NCBI GenBank assembly: GCA_018830365.1
Contig: JAHJSK010000021.1
Span: 1-6,282 of the forward strand
Length of the DNA: 6,282 nt
Direction of reading: 5' to 3'
Origin: Patescibacteria group bacterium
Lineage (GTDB): Bacteria > Patescibacteriota > Minisyncoccia > Minisyncoccales > CG1-02-41-26
Below are positions 4,582 through 6,282 of the stretch, piece by piece. Under the pieces are notes generated by a model. That model was not told the DNA's origin. It saw only the letters and a list, made by a program, of their open reading frames with translations, and did no database searches. Position numbers and translations under genes: made by a program. Position 1 is the stretch's first letter; every line of letters begins with the position of its first letter.

Positions 4582-6077
4582 TCTTGCTCTTCATTATGGG
4601 TTTGTTCCAGCATTCCTGTACCAACCTGTTTTTCTGGCTGCAAAGGAGCAAACACTTTTGTCATTCCCTCGTAGAAATTGAAATCCATTGTATGGGGGGA
4701 CTGGGGCAAACCGCTGGAAAGCTGAATATCGCAATTAGCCGAGTCGGTCAATGTTTCAAAAATTAAATCCACTCCCAGATCTTTTTGAACAATCCGCCAT
4801 TTTTTTAGATATTTTTTTCCCGCGTCAAACGCTTGGCTATATTCATACTTTTCAATTTGAAAATTTCCAACAGTTTGCTGCGGCTTGCCAGGAATCAAAA
4901 GGTCAAAATTAGTATATCCTCCTGGCTGGCGATTTCCTTTTTGGTCAAAAATTTCCCAATAAACACCTCTTGTTCCTGCTGGCAAAGAGCCGACATTTTC
5001 AGAGAGTATAAAACTTGCCCAGTAATGGTTTGGCTTTATGTTTTTCCAATAAAGAGGTTGAATAATGGCGCTGTTAAGAGGAATATTAAATTTTTGAAAA
5101 TCAACCCAGAATCCCTGCTCCAGCGGCAAAGACACATACAAAGAATCCACACCCTGTCCCATTGGAATAATCCCATCTCCGCTTTCATAAATAATGGGCT
5201 GGTTAAGGTTTAATGTTTTGTTTATTTGAAATCTATTTTTGTTTTCCCCTTGTTCGCGCGACTGCCCGGGGCAAGATAAAGGCCAAGACAAATCAACATT
5301 TAATTTGAATTCGCTTAACCCGGCTTTTGTCTGATAAAATTTTAAAGATTCAGAGTTGTTTTTAAAAAAAAGATTAACTTTGTTTTGAGCTTCAAAAAAA
5401 GATCCAGTAGCAATGTGAAATTGAAAATCTATGTTTTGTTTTTCATCGCGTTTTTCATGGTTTTCTTTTTTGCATTTTGCGTTTTCGTCAATAATTCCAT
5501 AAAGCAAATAAGCGGATTTGTCTGTTTGCTGCGCGGAAAAAGTTCTAATAATAGCGGCCCAAAAAGCAATTCCTTTTTCCGGGATAGTTTGAGCGATATA
5601 AAACCAGCCAGAGTTCATTTTGGGATTAAAATACAAAAATTCAGCGATGTTTTTTTCTTTTTCACTGATTTTTGACGAGAAATTTAAAAGAAGAAAAAAA
5701 TTTCCGAAATTTCCGAAGGGCTTTTCAATCACTTTGTTTAGTGTTTTCCAATTAATAGCTTCCTCTAAAACATTCCAACTATTAATTTTTTCCCAAACTT
5801 TATTTTCTATTTTAATGGGCGCCCATTCTTTTTGCCAAGTTGAAACCGTTGAGGAATGGTGGAGCGTTAAAGGCGCTGAAAAATAACAAAGCGCTGAAAT
5901 TCCGACAATGACAAAAATAACGCGAATAGAGGATATCAACCCTATATTATCTGCGCTCGCCTCGCCTCGCTTCGCGGGCGAAGCGGGTCGGAAAAATAAA
6001 AACTTCGTTTTTGCTTTTTCTCTCACTCGCTTGATAATAATCAAAATACTTTTTTTAGAAAAAAACCAATGAATCAT
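4578..6077 (-). CDS. Membrane-anchored protein, tentatively AttH/CrtC lipocalin-like
   Basis: About 499 residues from the ATG at 6077. A hydrophobic helix (SIRVIFVIVGISALCYFSAP, residues 50-69) preceded by basic residues suggests an N-terminal membrane anchor with the bulk outside. Beyond it the chain is rich in aromatic and beta-type sequence. NSGWFYIAQTIPEKGIAFWA with downstream AYLLYGIID, a mid-protein GDGIIPMG, and a near-C-terminal FYEGMTKVFA recall the WWY...G, ...alxD and yWEGavrV patterns of AttH/carotenoid-hydratase-like double lipocalin proteins. This is a resemblance seen by eye, not a firm assignment. The start is uncertain: the frame stays open upstream to ATGs at 6134 and 6167, through hairpin repeats that make unlikely protein, and a TTG at 5939 directly before the anchor is also credible. 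There is no Shine-Dalgarno at any of these. Confidence 0.6.
   Translation of the reverse strand: MIHWFFSKKSILIIIKRVREKAKTKFLFFRPASPAKRGEASADNIGLISSIRVIFVIVGISALCYFSAPLTLHHSSTVSTWQKEWAPIKIENKVWEKINSWNVLEEAINWKTLNKVIEKPFGNFGNFFLLLNFSSKISEKEKNIAEFLYFNPKMNSGWFYIAQTIPEKGIAFWAAIIRTFSAQQTDKSAYLLYGIIDENAKCKKENHEKRDEKQNIDFQFHIATGSFFEAQNKVNLFFKNNSESLKFYQTKAGLSEFKLNVDLSWPLSCPGQSREQGENKNRFQINKTLNLNQPIIYESGDGIIPMGQGVDSLYVSLPLEQGFWVDFQKFNIPLNSAIIQPLYWKNIKPNHYWASFILSENVGSLPAGTRGVYWEIFDQKGNRQPGGYTNFDLLIPGKPQQTVGNFQIEKYEYSQAFDAGKKYLKKWRIVQKDLGVDLIFETLTDSANCDIQLSSGLPQSPHTMDFNFYEGMTKVFAPLQPEKQVGTGMLEQTHNEEQE
5965..5988. repeat. GC-rich palindrome within the 5' part of the AttH-like frame
   Basis: CGCTTCG (5968-5974) pairs with CGAAGCG (5979-5985), extendable outward by a wobble and a C-G pair. 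It is conspicuously GC-rich against its AT-rich surroundings and is read in frame as PASPAKRGEAS, a low-complexity linker just before the membrane helix. It is probably an intergenic palindrome captured in the open frame. Confidence 0.6.
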
Positions 6078-6282
6078 AAAATGTAAAAAATATTTAACAG
6101 ATAACAACTTTAATCTTTTGTCCCTTCGGGACATCACCCGCAGGGCGATCGTCCTACGGATGACCACCCGCAGGGTGGCAACTTTAATCTTAAAAACGAA
6201 ACGCCCTGCCCTTTTCCATTTAAGATTTTCCAGAAAATAAATTTACGTGGGTAAGCTGCAATTAGAACCAAAAGGTTTTAAT
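6078..6282. other. Upstream flank of the AttH-like gene
   Basis: Apart from the hairpin cluster (6105-6191) I see no gene. The minus frame is open from a TAA near 6243 into the AttH-like gene but lacks an ATG above 6167. At the window edge a 9-bp stem with one G-T pair (ATTAGAACC 6261-6269 with GGTTTTAAT 6274-6282) may be a terminator of a neighbour cut off by the window. No clear promoter for the AttH-like gene was found. Confidence 0.4.
6105..6191. repeat. Cluster of four small hairpins flanked by 13-bp direct repeats
   Basis: CAACTTTAATCTT occurs perfectly at 6105-6117 and 6179-6191. Between them lie four short stem-loops: TGTCCC/GGGACA (6119-6133), an imperfect one with CCC-gca-GGG core (6133-6149), CGTCC/GGATG with a G-T pair (6150-6162) and CCACCC/GGGTGG (6164-6178), all with 3-nt loops. 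The cluster is GC-rich compared with its surroundings. The same 13-mer, inverted, is at 3338-3350. Confidence 0.75.

Noticed and set aside
4436..4651. 71-codon minus-strand ORF in another frame
   Set aside because: It overlaps the AttH-like gene's 3' end and the doubtful 73-codon ORF, with Lys/Cys-rich composition and no motif.
4833..5886. Several plus-strand ORFs of about 90-126 codons
   Set aside because: They are antisense to the long minus-strand gene, with low-complexity Phe/Ser-rich products that mirror its AT-rich codons, and no ribosome sites.

Overview
This is AT-rich, gene-dense bacterial DNA: five convincing protein genes with short, repeat-laden gaps. Several features fit a Candidate Phyla Radiation (Patescibacteria, probably Parcubacteria-like) genome. 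The proteins are short, single-domain versions (an Obg GTPase without a C-terminal extension, a RecJ-like DHH protein without an OB domain). Shine-Dalgarno sequences are mostly missing, promoters look like CTTGACA plus TGnTAnnaT, and the gaps are full of small palindromes and degenerate tandem repeats. The lineage is an inference from style; no rRNA or marker phylogeny is available here.

Layout. 28-618 (+) is a NYN/LabA-type PIN-like nuclease. The 307-bp gap after it holds, on the minus strand, a good promoter (702-729), a two-hairpin stretch and a U-tract terminator overlapping the NYN stop codon, together a candidate small RNA of about 80 nt. On the plus strand the same gap carries a strong GGAGG ribosome site in front of a tiny ORF that looks frame-broken and runs into the next gene. 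926-2080 (+) is a DHH/DHHA1 phosphoesterase. A 13-bp-stem bidirectional terminator and a second hairpin separate it from convergent obg (2281-3285, -). obg has a leader of about 126 nt built partly from degenerate heptamer repeats.

The 444-bp gap 3286-3729 holds the obg promoter, a 55-codon ATG-less open frame, and two near-identical large hairpins. Then comes an orphan AbiEi-like DNA-binding/antitoxin-type protein (3730-4350, -), whose own promoter places the transcript start almost on the start codon. 4360-4581 is probably mostly non-coding; it contains that promoter, an opposing promoter and a diverged copy of the sequence at 3444-3503. 4578-6077 (-) is a membrane-anchored protein that tentatively resembles AttH/CrtC lipocalin-like proteins. 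Its 5' end merges in frame with GC-rich palindromes and a hairpin cluster flanked by perfect 13-bp direct repeats.

No operonic pathway links the genes. Three are housekeeping or nucleic-acid functions (DHH nuclease, Obg, NYN nuclease) and two are accessory-like. I found no CRISPR array, tRNA, rRNA or intact transposon. The most interesting material is non-coding: the candidate sRNA, the frame-broken leader with a possible sigma-region-4-like remnant, and the families of palindromic and tandem repeats.
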